A stretch of DNA of 64,000 nucleotides from JALYGJ01 sp036558545. GTDB taxonomy: Bacteria > Chloroflexota > Limnocylindria > Limnocylindrales > CSP1-4. A program made the translations under genes and the position numbers. The DNA lies in assembly GCA_036558545.1 (NCBI GenBank), contig DATBFJ010000101.1, forward strand, positions 1-64,000, read 5' to 3'. The stretch's first letter is position 1. Each line of letters begins with the position of its first letter. This document shows, piece by piece, positions 1 through 7,601 of the stretch. Below the pieces are notes generated by a model. It saw nothing but the letters and a program-made list of their open reading frames with translations. It was not told the DNA's origin and did not search any database.

Positions 1-627
1 GCGGCGGCCGTCAACTACAGGAGTCATGGGGCCGAGCAGAATCGCGAGCCGCCCGACCACCCGGTGTTCTTCGCCAAGTTCCCCACCTCAATAATTGGAA
101 GCGGCGACGAAATTCGGTGGTCGCCCGAACTAACGCAGGCAGTCGACTTTGAGGCTGAGCTGGCGGTCGTGATTGGTCGGAGGTGTCGGAGAGTCGGCGT
201 CGAATCAGCGCTCGAATACGTCGCCGGATACACGTGTCTGAACGACGTCAGTGCGCGCGATCTGCAGTATGCGGACAAGCAGTTCGTGCGTGGCAAGTCG
301 CTCGATACGTTCTGCCCGATGGGTCCATGGCTCGTCACCCCCGACGAGATCCCTGACCCTCAGAACCTCGCGATCCGCTGCTTCGTAAACGGCGAGTTGA
401 TGCAGGACGGCAACACGGCGGACATGGTCTTCAGCGTCGCCGAACTGATCTCGTTCTGCTCCCAGGCCTTCACGCTCGAGCCCGGCGATGTGATCGCCAC
501 GGGCACGCCGGCTGGTGTCGGCTGGTTCCGAGAACCTAAGCGGATGCTCAAGGACGGCGACGAGGTGGTCGTGGAGATCGAGCGCATCGGCCGGCTCGTC
601 AATCGCTGCGTCGAAGAGCGGCCGTGA
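1..627 (+). CDS. Fumarylacetoacetate hydrolase (FAH) family protein, 5'-truncated by window edge
   Basis: The frame is open from base 1 (residues NYRSHGAEQ at the edge), so the true start is upstream and the GTG at 64 is internal. The protein shows the FAH fold signature: acidic metal ligands in DFEAELAVVIG and CLNDVSARD, the active-site stretch GKSLDTFCPMGPW, and the C-terminal GDVIATGTPAGVG loop. Family members cleave or hydrate 2-oxo acids such as fumarylacetoacetate, acylpyruvates or 2-hydroxyhepta-2,4-diene-1,7-dioate, in the cytoplasm. It could serve tyrosine degradation, with hpd and hmgA 9-17 kb away, but the substrate cannot be told from sequence. Its stop overlaps the next gene's GTG start (GTGA), so the two are translationally coupled. 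Confidence 0.9.
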   Translation, partial: AAAVNYRSHGAEQNREPPDHPVFFAKFPTSIIGSGDEIRWSPELTQAVDFEAELAVVIGRRCRRVGVESALEYVAGYTCLNDVSARDLQYADKQFVRGKSLDTFCPMGPWLVTPDEIPDPQNLAIRCFVNGELMQDGNTADMVFSVAELISFCSQAFTLEPGDVIATGTPAGVGWFREPKRMLKDGDEVVVEIERIGRLVNRCVEERP

Positions 628-1325
628 CCGATCGCCCGTCGCTGACCTTGCTCGTTGTCGATGACGAGCCGGCCTGGGTCGGCGCACTTGGTGCCGTGCT
701 GGGCAAGGCCGGTCATCGAATCGTCGCGGCATATGACGGCGACGAAGCCCTGCGACGATTTCGCAGCGACAAGGTGGACGTCGTGCTCCTCGACCTGGCC
801 ATGCCGCGCCTCGACGGAGCCGAGGTGGTCCGCGTGATCCGCGCCGAATCGGACACGCCGATCATCGTCGTCTCTGGTGAGCGCGACAGGTCTGTGCCGG
901 CGGAGCTGCTCGATCTGGGCGCGGACGACTACGTGCGCAAGGGCGTTCCATCAAGCGAGCTGCTCGCGCGCATTCGCGCAGTCGCCCGGCGTCACTCGGG
1001 GAAGGCCTCGGAGCGAGTCGCTGGCGGCTGGGATCTCGATCTCAAACGCCACGAAATTCGCTGGCACGAAACGCTTATCCCGGCGACAGCGATCGAGTTC
1101 ATGCTGCTCGAGACGCTCATCGAGCGGCTCGGCGAAGTCGTCCCCCACGCCGACCTGCTGGCCGCGGGGTGGCCGGAGGTTCGCGATCCGGAGCCACTGT
1201 GGCTCAAGCCTCATCTGGCGCGCCTGCGCGACAAGCTCAACGCCGCAGGCGCCCCCGTGCCTATGGCGGTCCGTGGCGTCGGCTACCGGCTCGAGGACGA
1301 TGCTGGAGCGGACAGTCGGGGCTAA
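624..1325 (+). CDS. OmpR/PhoB-type response regulator
   Basis: A 233-residue two-domain regulator. The receiver domain (about 1-120) has the acidic pair D13/D14, the phospho-acceptor D57 in VVLLDLAMP and the conserved K106. A C-terminal winged-helix DNA-binding domain (about 135-230) ends with the typical VRGVGYRLEDD strand-wing. The GTG start overlaps the stop of the FAH-family gene by four bases, so the two share a transcript. No histidine kinase is adjacent; the nearest is at 7602-8855. Its 3' end overlaps the convergent GT39 gene by four bases. Its targets are unknown. Confidence 0.92.
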   Translation: MTDRPSLTLLVVDDEPAWVGALGAVLGKAGHRIVAAYDGDEALRRFRSDKVDVVLLDLAMPRLDGAEVVRVIRAESDTPIIVVSGERDRSVPAELLDLGADDYVRKGVPSSELLARIRAVARRHSGKASERVAGGWDLDLKRHEIRWHETLIPATAIEFMLLETLIERLGEVVPHADLLAAGWPEVRDPEPLWLKPHLARLRDKLNAAGAPVPMAVRGVGYRLEDDAGADSRG

Positions 1326-3379
1326 GCGGCTCCCGCGCAGTCGTACAGGTCCGTCGCCGAGCCACCATCGATGATCGCTGGGTGGCAGTTGTTGCGTACC
1401 CAGCCGCTGATGCCGACCGCTTGACCCTGGCCCAGGCCAAAGCTGCCGAAGGACTGGTTCGCGGCAAGGACGAAGCGGATCTCGCCCGAATGGATGAATT
1501 GCTGGAGCTGCTCCAGCGTCGGGTAGGGATCGGATCCGTTGAAGCCGCCCATGGCCATCACGGGCTGGCCTGTAGCGAGCTGGATCGGCGCGGCCTCGTT
1601 CGAGCCGCTCGCGGCGACCAGCCAGCGCGCGCTGCCACGGTTGGCAAACAGGTATTCCAGGTCGGCCTGGTTCATGCCTCCCGGCTCGCGACTGACGAAG
1701 TTGCCCGCGGGCACGGGCACACCGGTTCCGACCGATGGGGCGAAGCCGCCGTCAGCCTGTGGGCGTTGCCCGCGCGCTCCGCCGGTCGTCGTGCCCGTGG
1801 GTGACAACAGGCCGGCCAAGCCGGTGAACGAGGCGCGCGCATAAGCCGGCCCGGCCGCCGGGTCGCCGCCGTTGTAGGACGTCGCCATCGTCTGGACTGC
1901 GTAAGCAGCCGGGCCCGTAAGCAGCGCGACCATCCCCAGGGCCGCCGCCGCAACGGTCGCGCGCTGGATTGTTCGAGCCATGGCCCCGTTGCGGTCGTCA
2001 TCTGCAAAGGCGAGAAGCGCCACAGCCGCCGCGGCGCAGAGCCCGACGACGAGCACGACTTCGGCAATGCCGGGCAGGAAGTCCGGCGTCCGGTTGAGCA
2101 GCTCCCAGCCAAGTGCCGCGGTCGTGGCGATCGCCGCTGCGAGGGCGCTCGCGGCAACTCGCCGATGAGTGGCACGGGCGCGCCACAGGTCGACCATGCC
2201 GGTGCCGACCAGCGCGCCAATCGCTGGAGCCATCACGACCGTGTAGTAGGAATGGATGATGCCGGTCATGAAGCTGAAGACGAGCGCGTGAGTGGCCAGC
2301 CAGATGGTCCACATCAACACCGCCGCGCGAGGCAGGTCCGTCCGTGGCCTGCGCCAGCGCAGGATCAGGCTCGAGGCGGCGCCGATGCCTGCGAAGGGCA
2401 GCAGCCAGGCTACCTGGCCGGCCAGCACGTTATTGAACAGGCGCAGCAGGCCCGGCTCACCGCTGAAGCTGGCACTCGAGCCGGGTCCCGGGAAGTTACT
2501 GATCCGCGCCGTCGGGGCAATGCCGCCGCTGAGCTGGCCGAATATTCGGCCCAGTCCGTCGTAGCCGAACAGAAGCTGAAGCGCGGTGCCGTCGGTCGAA
2601 CCGCCGACATACGGACGCATGTCGGCCGGTGTGAGCTGCACGGCGGCGACCCACCAAAGGCTGAACACCAGCACTGACGCGGCTGCGACCAAGAGGCCCG
2701 CGACGCGACGCCGCAGCGTCACAGGAGCCGCGATCAGGAAGACGATCGCAAAGGCCGGCAACACGAGGTACGCCTGCAGAAACTTCGTGTTGAACGCAAG
2801 CCCAACCAGCAGCCCGGACAGGATCAACCAGCGGAAGCGGCCGTCCTGGAGGGCGCGCATGAACGCCCAGGCTGCGAGCAGCAGTAACAGGGTCAACAGG
2901 GCGTCCGGATTGTTGAAGCGGAAGATGAGCACCGCGACCGGCGTCAGTGCCGCCACGAGCGCAGCCACCGTGGCCGCCACCGGACCTGCCGTGCGCCTGA
3001 CTATCGCGTACAGAACGGCGATAGCTGCAACACCGCAGATTGCCTCTGGCAGCAGGATCGTCCACGGACTCAGGCCGAAGACTCGGACCGAGAGGCCCAT
3101 GAGCATCGTCGACAACGGCGGCTTGTCGACGGTGATGAAGTTCGACGGGTCGAGCGAGCCCCAGAACCACGACGACCAGCTTTGTGCTGCGGCCTGGGCG
3201 GCCATCGAGTAGAAGGTGTTCGCGTAGCCGCTGACGGTCAGGTTGTAGACGTACAGAAACGCCGTGAAGCCGAGCACGCCGACGTGCGCCGGGAGCACCC
3301 ATGACGAGCTTGCGTCGCGGCGTTCGTCGGCCGCCACGATGCTGGGCGCAACGGTCATTGGCGTATCCATTGCGTCCAT
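1322..3379 (-). CDS. GT39 (PMT/ArnT-like) membrane glycosyltransferase, YkcB-like
   Basis: A polytopic membrane protein of about 685 residues. The N-terminal half has the GT-C/PMT_2 pattern: a short cytosolic leader, first membrane helix, then a loop with GYANTFYSMAAQAA and VDKPPLSTM, matching the catalytic acidic-loop region of ArnT-like enzymes. About ten further hydrophobic segments follow. The C-terminal 150 residues are a Gly/Ser-rich linker and a soluble extracytoplasmic domain (LEYLFANRGSARWLVAA, GGFNGSDPYPT) characteristic of the YkcA/B-type family. It probably moves a sugar from a polyprenyl-phosphate donor to an envelope acceptor. ATG 3379 was chosen because residues upstream in this frame look like read-through of non-coding sequence. 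Confidence 0.88.
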   Translation of the reverse strand: MDAMDTPMTVAPSIVAADERRDASSSWVLPAHVGVLGFTAFLYVYNLTVSGYANTFYSMAAQAAAQSWSSWFWGSLDPSNFITVDKPPLSTMLMGLSVRVFGLSPWTILLPEAICGVAAIAVLYAIVRRTAGPVAATVAALVAALTPVAVLIFRFNNPDALLTLLLLLAAWAFMRALQDGRFRWLILSGLLVGLAFNTKFLQAYLVLPAFAIVFLIAAPVTLRRRVAGLLVAAASVLVFSLWWVAAVQLTPADMRPYVGGSTDGTALQLLFGYDGLGRIFGQLSGGIAPTARISNFPGPGSSASFSGEPGLLRLFNNVLAGQVAWLLPFAGIGAASSLILRWRRPRTDLPRAAVLMWTIWLATHALVFSFMTGIIHSYYTVVMAPAIGALVGTGMVDLWRARATHRRVAASALAAAIATTAALGWELLNRTPDFLPGIAEVVLVVGLCAAAAVALLAFADDDRNGAMARTIQRATVAAAALGMVALLTGPAAYAVQTMATSYNGGDPAAGPAYARASFTGLAGLLSPTGTTTGGARGQRPQADGGFAPSVGTGVPVPAGNFVSREPGGMNQADLEYLFANRGSARWLVAASGSNEAAPIQLATGQPVMAMGGFNGSDPYPTLEQLQQFIHSGEIRFVLAANQSFGSFGLGQGQAVGISGWVRNNCHPAIIDGGSATDLYDCAGAA

Positions 3380-3612
3380 ATTGGCGCTTTTTCGTCGCAA
3401 CTCGTTGTGCGTTGCCTGTGGCAACCCTGCGTGGGTCGGGCGGTCAGCCGGTGTCCGAAGTCGCCCAATCGCGTCGTCAGGTGGAGCATCAGGAACGGCA
3501 CGGCAAAGCCGCCAAGCCGGTTGACCAGCGTGCCCAACCACAGGTACCAGAACGACACGGGCATCTCCGAACGACCAAAGCGCTGCCTGAGGCTGAGTCG
3601 CGACGGCGCCAT
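3355..3612 (-). pseudogene. Remnant of the N-terminus of an MFS transporter
   Basis: From an ATG at 3612 the leftward frame encodes a basic leader and then FWYLWLGTLVNRLGGFAVPF, a classic first membrane helix of major facilitator superfamily exporters. It continues MLHLTTRLGDFG, and then similarity stops abruptly and the frame closes after 85 residues. The remaining eleven helices are absent because the GT39 gene begins at 3379 in another frame. It looks like a transporter whose body was deleted, leaving about 45 recognisable codons. A functional micropeptide is possible but less likely. Confidence 0.5.
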
Positions 3613-3706
3613 GGCTCGCGACGTTGGCGTGTCTGCAACCCTCGCGACACCCAACGGACACCCGCGCGCCGCTGAACGAAGCTGAGCGTCTCCCTAACGT
3701 GATCTC

Positions 3707-3970
3707 ATGAGCGATTACTCCGTTGCGCGATTCCCACCGCCGCGCGACGCCGGTGGACCGGTGACCTGCGCGGTGTGCGGCTGCCGATTGGTGGCCATGA
3801 CTGGCGCCCAGGACGGCGCCTACCGTCATTTCCCGTCCTTGATGGCAGGGCAGGATGCACGCGGCTGCCGTCCTTACTGCGTTGATGCGTTGCACGATGG
3901 GGACGGCACTGTCCTCAGGGCGGCCGAGTCGGGGCGCGGCTCGGCGGCCAATGATGCTGCTGCGGCCTGA
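3707..3970 (+). CDS. Small cysteine-rich hypothetical protein (putative metal-binding)
   Basis: An 87-residue protein starting at ATG 3707. It has cysteines C21, C24 and C26 (TCAVCGCRL), a middle stretch YRHFPSLMAGQDARGC and a C-x3-C pair (C54, C58), an arrangement suited to binding zinc. The C-terminus is Ala-rich and low in complexity. I do not recognise a named family. The conserved-looking cysteine core and the strong hairpin 27 bp after the stop argue that it is a real monocistronic gene. Function unknown; a small zinc protein is the best description. Confidence 0.55.
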   Translation: MSDYSVARFPPPRDAGGPVTCAVCGCRLVAMTGAQDGAYRHFPSLMAGQDARGCRPYCVDALHDGDGTVLRAAESGRGSAANDAAAA

Positions 3971-3996
3971 TCGCGGCTAGCCTCCCTGTCGCCCGA

Positions 3997-4026
3997 CGAG
4001 GCCCCGCGCGAAAGCGCGGGGCCTCG
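3997..4026 (+). terminator. Strong hairpin terminator after the 87-aa gene
   Basis: A perfect 13-bp GC-rich stem (3997-4009 with 4014-4026) closed by a GAAA tetraloop, followed by CGGTTT. It lies 27 bp after the stop at 3970 and fits an intrinsic terminator with a short T tract. Confidence 0.7.
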
Positions 4027-4046
4027 CGGTTTCCCCGAGGAACTCG

Positions 4047-4136
4047 ATGTTTGAACTCGTTGCTCTCGTATTCGTCATCGGCATGGCCGTGGCGCTGGTC
4101 GAGTGGTGGAAAGGTCCCGACATTCCACGCAAGTAG
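4047..4136 (+). CDS. 29-residue single-pass membrane microprotein
   Basis: Below usual gene-calling size. ATG 4047 is preceded by GAGG at 4037-4040 with good spacing. It encodes MFELVALVFVIGMAVALVEW then WKGPDIPRK and stops at TAG 4134. Residues 2-20 form one strongly hydrophobic helix, followed by a Trp-Trp-Lys interface and a short basic tail, so an N-out/C-in single-pass protein is likely. It sits alone between two hairpins. No family is recognised. The good ribosome site and the coherent topology are the only support, so moderate confidence. Confidence 0.45.
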   Translation: MFELVALVFVIGMAVALVEWWKGPDIPRK

Positions 4137-4148
4137 CCCCCGAGCTCC

Positions 4149-4163
4149 TCGGCCGCAGGCCGA
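4149..4163 (+). terminator. Possible weak terminator hairpin
   Basis: A 6-bp inverted repeat (TCGGCC / GGCCGA, 3-nt loop) 12 bp after the 29-codon ORF, with only a weak T-rich stretch downstream. It could end that small transcript. Confidence 0.3.
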
Positions 4164-4251
4164 CTAGTGCGTTTGGAGTAGCAATTCCCGTACCAATCGG
4201 CGTTGTGAGCAACCACCGGCATGAGAGCGAGCGTCCTCAGAACAGCCCCTG

Positions 4252-4271
4252 TATGTGACTTAAGTCACGTA
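4252..4271. promoter_or_regulatory. CRP/FNR-family-like operator upstream of the exported-protein operon
   Basis: The sequence TGTGACTTAAGTCACG (4254-4269) contains a perfect 14-bp palindrome GTGACTTAAGTCAC and, with TA flanks, reads as a near-perfect 20-bp inverted repeat. It matches the general CRP layout TGTGA-N6-TCACA at nine of ten half-site bases. It lies about 100 bp before the operon starting at 4374. A Crp-family gene (6391-7500) lies just beyond that operon and is the obvious candidate regulator. Confidence 0.6.
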
Positions 4272-4373
4272 CTACCTGCCCCCCTCGGATTACCGAGCGG
4301 CTAGTTCCGCACCCGATTTCGCTCCGCGACAGTCTGGCTCTACCGGAATTGATCCGCATATGGAGCTCATCAA

Positions 4374-4763
4374 GTGAAGCGATTTCTGTTCATTCTCGCC
4401 GCGGGCGCCCTTACGTTCGGCACGGTCTACGGCTTCGCCGCGAGCCTGAATCTGAACACCGACAGCCTGGGCGCTGCCCGCACCGTCGTTGCAGCCTGCC
4501 AGGCCGGCACGCTCACCGCGACGTACACGACGACCTATTCGGCAACGGCCCCCGGCTACACCGTCGGAACCGTCACTGTCAACGGTCTTGCGTCGACGTG
4601 CTACAGCAAGGCATACAAGATCACACTCGCCAACGGATCCGATGTGTCACTCGGTGAGGCGACTGGGACTACGCCTTCGTCGGGCACCAGCTTCTCGGCC
4701 ACCTTCAGTCCGGCTGTAAGCGCCTCGTCCGCTTCTGCGGTCAGCGTAGTCATCAGCGGCTAG
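4374..4763 (+). CDS. Exported small beta-rich protein (paralogue 1), possible surface filament subunit
   Basis: A 129-residue protein with GTG start (GGAG ribosome site 8 bp upstream). A basic N-terminus and hydrophobic stretch (about 4-22) form a signal peptide. The mature part begins SLNLNTDSLGAARTVV, then has many Thr/Ser/Ala beta-strand-like segments and two cysteines (AACQAG, STCYSK) that could form a disulfide. It shares the layout and the LGAARxV motif with the next gene, so the two are paralogues. Encoded with a SipW-like peptidase, it resembles the logic of TasA/camelysin fibre loci, but direct family membership cannot be shown by eye. Confidence 0.7.
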   Translation: MKRFLFILAAGALTFGTVYGFAASLNLNTDSLGAARTVVAACQAGTLTATYTTTYSATAPGYTVGTVTVNGLASTCYSKAYKITLANGSDVSLGEATGTTPSSGTSFSATFSPAVSASSASAVSVVISG

Positions 4764-4804
4764 AGCAAGCCGCCTGTTGCCGGCCGCGGCCGGCGACCTT
4801 AACC

Positions 4805-5176
4805 ATGGCCATGCGACGTCTGCTGCTTCCGGTCATCGCTGTCGCGCTTTGCGGCACTGCGATCGGGGCAGCGGCGTCGCTTCCTTTTGCCACGGCTGGG
4901 CTCGGCGCGGCTCGGGTCGTCATCCCGCGTTGCACGACCGGCTCACTTTCTGTAGCCCAGAATCTGTCGGGTAACAACGTGATCAGCGTCACGGTTTCCG
5001 GGCTGCCGTCGGCCTGCGCCGGTGCGACCTTGCAGGCGGCGGTGAACAACGGCTCAGTAAGCAGCTCTGGGTCCGCGACCATCCCCGGCGGCGGTGGCAG
5101 TGTGACCGTGATCCTTGCCAGCGCCGTCGCTGCATCGACGACCGAGCAGACAGATCTCGTGGTCGTCGGACCATGA
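4805..5176 (+). CDS. Exported small beta-rich protein (paralogue 2)
   Basis: A 123-residue secreted protein: signal peptide (MAMRRLLLPVIAVALCGTA), then LPFATAGLGAARVVIPRC. That mirrors the mature start of the upstream paralogue, including the LGAARxV motif and the following cysteine. A second cysteine occurs in LPSACAGATL. The rest is Ser/Gly/Val-rich (NNGSVSSSGSATIPGGGG) and predicted beta-sheet. ATG 4805 was chosen; ATG 4811 is an alternative. The ATG of the DNRLRE-protein gene overlaps its stop codon, so this is an operon. Confidence 0.7.
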   Translation: MAMRRLLLPVIAVALCGTAIGAAASLPFATAGLGAARVVIPRCTTGSLSVAQNLSGNNVISVTVSGLPSACAGATLQAAVNNGSVSSSGSATIPGGGGSVTVILASAVAASTTEQTDLVVVGP

Positions 5177-5898
5177 CCAAGCGTCACGTTTCAATTCTTG
5201 CGATTGCGTTTGTCTTGGGAGGCTTCAGCCTGGCCATTTCAATTGCGCCGGGATCGGCAAGCAGCCTCGCACTGAGCTCACAGCATCTCACTGCCTACCG
5301 GACGTGCACCGTGACGGCGACTCCGTCGACCACGACGAGCGTGATCGACGCCACTGTCGAACAGGCAACGCCGACGTCGAATTTCGGCAGCGCGACAACT
5401 CTTGAAGTCGACAGTGCACGCAATGACAACGCGCGTACCTACCTGAAGTTTGATCTGTCCGGCTGCCACCCAACGATCCCCAGCAGCGCAGCCGTCAAGA
5501 CCGCGACACTGAACATCTACGCTTCAGCGCTGCCCAACGCCTGCCGCACGTTCGATGTCTTCCGTGTCACAGCTGCGTGGGCGGAGGCGACCGTGACATG
5601 GAACAACCAACCTTCTGATCCGACCGTCAACAAGCCGCCGGCGTCGTCCAGGACGACCTCGTTCAAGATTGGCGCAAAGAACAATTGCGACAACTCAAGC
5701 ACCGGCTATGTCTCGGACATCGATGTGTTGGATGACGTGGCGGACTACGTTTCCGGCGCAGCGACCAATTACGGCTGGATGATTCGCGACAACAGCGAGA
5801 ACGCGGGTACCGCACGGACAGCAACGTTTTCGGCCAAGAACCTGGGGACATTGAGCCAGGCGCCACAGCTGATCGTCACTTACGTGACCTCGCCATGA
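5173..5898 (+). CDS. Secreted DNRLRE (CBM96-like) domain protein
   Basis: A 241-residue protein with a signal peptide (residues 1-30), a short linker and one beta-sandwich domain. The domain follows the DNRLRE pattern: VIDATVEQATPTSNFGSATT, then LEVDS, RTYLKFDLSG, ATLNIYASA, FDVFRVTAAWAEATVTWNNQP and, near the C-terminus, PQLIVTY. Such domains form surface or matrix adhesive modules in secreted bacterial proteins. It overlaps both neighbours by ATGA, so its translation is coupled to paralogue 2 and to the signal peptidase. Probable location is the cell surface or extracellular matrix. Confidence 0.85.
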   Translation: MTKRHVSILAIAFVLGGFSLAISIAPGSASSLALSSQHLTAYRTCTVTATPSTTTSVIDATVEQATPTSNFGSATTLEVDSARNDNARTYLKFDLSGCHPTIPSSAAVKTATLNIYASALPNACRTFDVFRVTAAWAEATVTWNNQPSDPTVNKPPASSRTTSFKIGAKNNCDNSSTGYVSDIDVLDDVADYVSGAATNYGWMIRDNSENAGTARTATFSAKNLGTLSQAPQLIVTYVTSP

Positions 5899-6452
5899 CA
5901 ACGCGCCTCCGACCGCACATCAACGCGCGGAATTTGCTGCTCGCGGCTTTGCTTCTCGCCTGGGCACTGTTTCTGCGCCCGCAAGCGCTGGGAGGCTCAG
6001 CCGCCTTCATTCTCGTACGCGGCGATTCGATGCTCCCGACGTTCAATAACGGTGACCTGCTCCTTGTGTATCCGCAGGCCTCCTACTCGGTCGGCGACAT
6101 AGTCGCTTACCGACTGCCCGCGTCGGAGGTGGGTGCGGGCCATCTGGTTGTCCATCGCATCTCCGCCACCAGCCCCGATGGCTTCGAGCTGCAGGGAGAC
6201 AACAATCCCGTCGCGGATCCGTGGACTGCCAGACCCGCCGACGTCGCAGGCCGCGTATTCCTTCGCATTCCGGCGGTGGGCATGGTTCTGGCGTTCCTGC
6301 TTCAACCGGTTCTGGCTGGTGGACTTGCGAGCGCCGGAGTCGTCATGCTCATCTTGGCGCGCGCCACGCGGACGACGGCGTCGAGGCCACCTAAGGCGCG
6401 ACGGGTCCCTGTTGCCGAGCAAGGCGCGCGCGCAACGCGTCTCGGTAGCTGA
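5895..6452 (+). CDS. Signal peptidase I, SipW/ER-type (S26B)
   Basis: A 185-residue membrane peptidase with an N-terminal anchor (about 12-30), the nucleophile box RGDSMLPTF (S45), LVVHRIS with H87 where canonical bacterial signal peptidases carry the lysine base, and the GDNN box (D102). A C-terminal membrane helix (about 125-155) follows. The Ser-His arrangement defines the archaeal/ER-like SipW subgroup, which in Bacillus matures TasA-type matrix proteins. It is the last gene of the four-gene exported-protein operon and probably processes its three cargoes. Its 3' end overlaps the convergent Crp-PAS gene by 62 bp. Confidence 0.88.
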   Translation: MTTRLRPHINARNLLLAALLLAWALFLRPQALGGSAAFILVRGDSMLPTFNNGDLLLVYPQASYSVGDIVAYRLPASEVGAGHLVVHRISATSPDGFELQGDNNPVADPWTARPADVAGRVFLRIPAVGMVLAFLLQPVLAGGLASAGVVMLILARATRTTASRPPKARRVPVAEQGARATRLGS

Positions 6453-7500
6453 GATCCACGACGGTCGCGAAAACGACCACCGCGTCCCCGCGGTAAGCGG
6501 GCAGAATGGTTATCTCGGCAGGAAATTCACTGCCGTCGGAGCGTGTGCCGGTGCAATCACCCTCGAGCCCGACGGGACCTGCTTCACGGTCCTGTGTGAA
6601 TCGCGGGAGCACGGCCGACCACGGCGCCCGATTCGGAAGGCCGATCAGCATTGTTGCCGACCTGCCCACGACCTCGCGCGGCTCGAGACCAAAGACGTGC
6701 TTGGTGGCCGGGTTCGCGTAGACAGCCTGGCCGTCCGAGTCGATCGCTATGACGGGGTGCGGTGAGGCGTCGTACAGGTCGTCGGCCAGCTCACCATCCA
6801 TGATCAACGAGCGCGACGGCTTCCACCATGGACCTGCCGCAGCTATGAGTCGCTTCGCATCGAGGATTCGAACACCACCGCGCTGTACCAACACGAGGCC
6901 GTCCGCCTGGAACTGTCGGAGCGCACGTCCCACGACCTCGCGCGCAGTGCCCAATGCGATCGCCAATTCCTGCTGCGTCACCGGCGCGACCATGTCGCCT
7001 TCTTCCTGCTGGCCCTCGGCGGTATCGAGCAGATGGGCAGCCAGCCGGTCCTTCAGCGTGCCGAAGTAGGTCGCTGTGAATGTGCGTAACACGTCTGCCA
7101 GGCGTCGTGTCGTCTCGGCGGCAAGAGCGCGACCGGCGGTTGGATTGGAGCGCTGCAGAGCCACGACGGCAGCAAAGTCCAGATCTACGATCGTGACCGG
7201 CGTCACCGCGTCGTGCGCGACGGGCAGCGGCCCGCTCGTGGTCCCGGGCGCCGATGTGACGATGATCGAGCGCTCACGGACGTAGCGCGTGGTCAGCTGG
7301 CGGCCATCCGGACCGCTGACATAGGCGCGCGCAATCCCTTCGAGGACGAAGCCGATTCGGCGTTCAGACAGGTCGGGATAGACGCGCTGCCCTCGCCGAA
7401 GGTCGAGAAGGTTGGCGGACGAGAGAAGTTCCTCGCGTGCAGAGTCGTCGATTTCACCGAGAAACGAGCCGGCGAGGCCGACGAGAGGCACAGGAAGCAT
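6391..7500 (-). CDS. Crp/Fnr-family regulator with C-terminal PAS domain
   Basis: 369 residues. The N-terminal cyclic-nucleotide-binding-like jelly roll (about 10-130) is followed by the long dimer helix and a Crp winged helix with TQQELAIALGTAREVVGRAL (about 170-225). A PAS domain (about 245-350) follows, with HPVIAIDSDGQAVYANPA and a GTRSDGSEFPAEITI motif. Crp regulators normally end after the HTH, so the C-terminal PAS is unusual and may add redox or ligand sensing. It lies downstream of, and co-directional with, the histidine kinase gene, and convergent to the secretion operon whose promoter carries a CRP-like site. Confidence 0.88.
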   Translation of the reverse strand: MLPVPLVGLAGSFLGEIDDSAREELLSSANLLDLRRGQRVYPDLSERRIGFVLEGIARAYVSGPDGRQLTTRYVRERSIIVTSAPGTTSGPLPVAHDAVTPVTIVDLDFAAVVALQRSNPTAGRALAAETTRRLADVLRTFTATYFGTLKDRLAAHLLDTAEGQQEEGDMVAPVTQQELAIALGTAREVVGRALRQFQADGLVLVQRGGVRILDAKRLIAAAGPWWKPSRSLIMDGELADDLYDASPHPVIAIDSDGQAVYANPATKHVFGLEPREVVGRSATMLIGLPNRAPWSAVLPRFTQDREAGPVGLEGDCTGTRSDGSEFPAEITILPAYRGDAVVVFATVVDLSYRDALRARLARQQGPVAP

Positions 7501-7601
7501 CAGCGGGCAGCCTACGGTGCGTTTGATGTCGTCAGGCTCAAGATAACGCCGCGCGGGCCAGCGATTGCGGTCATTCCGCGAGGAATCGAGCCGAGGTCGG
7601 A

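Noticed and set aside
3380..3895. N-terminal extension of the GT39 frame by 172 codons
   Set aside because: The extension is low-complexity, without hydrophobic or family features, and overlaps the MFS remnant and the 87-aa gene; ATG 3379 gives the normal family start.
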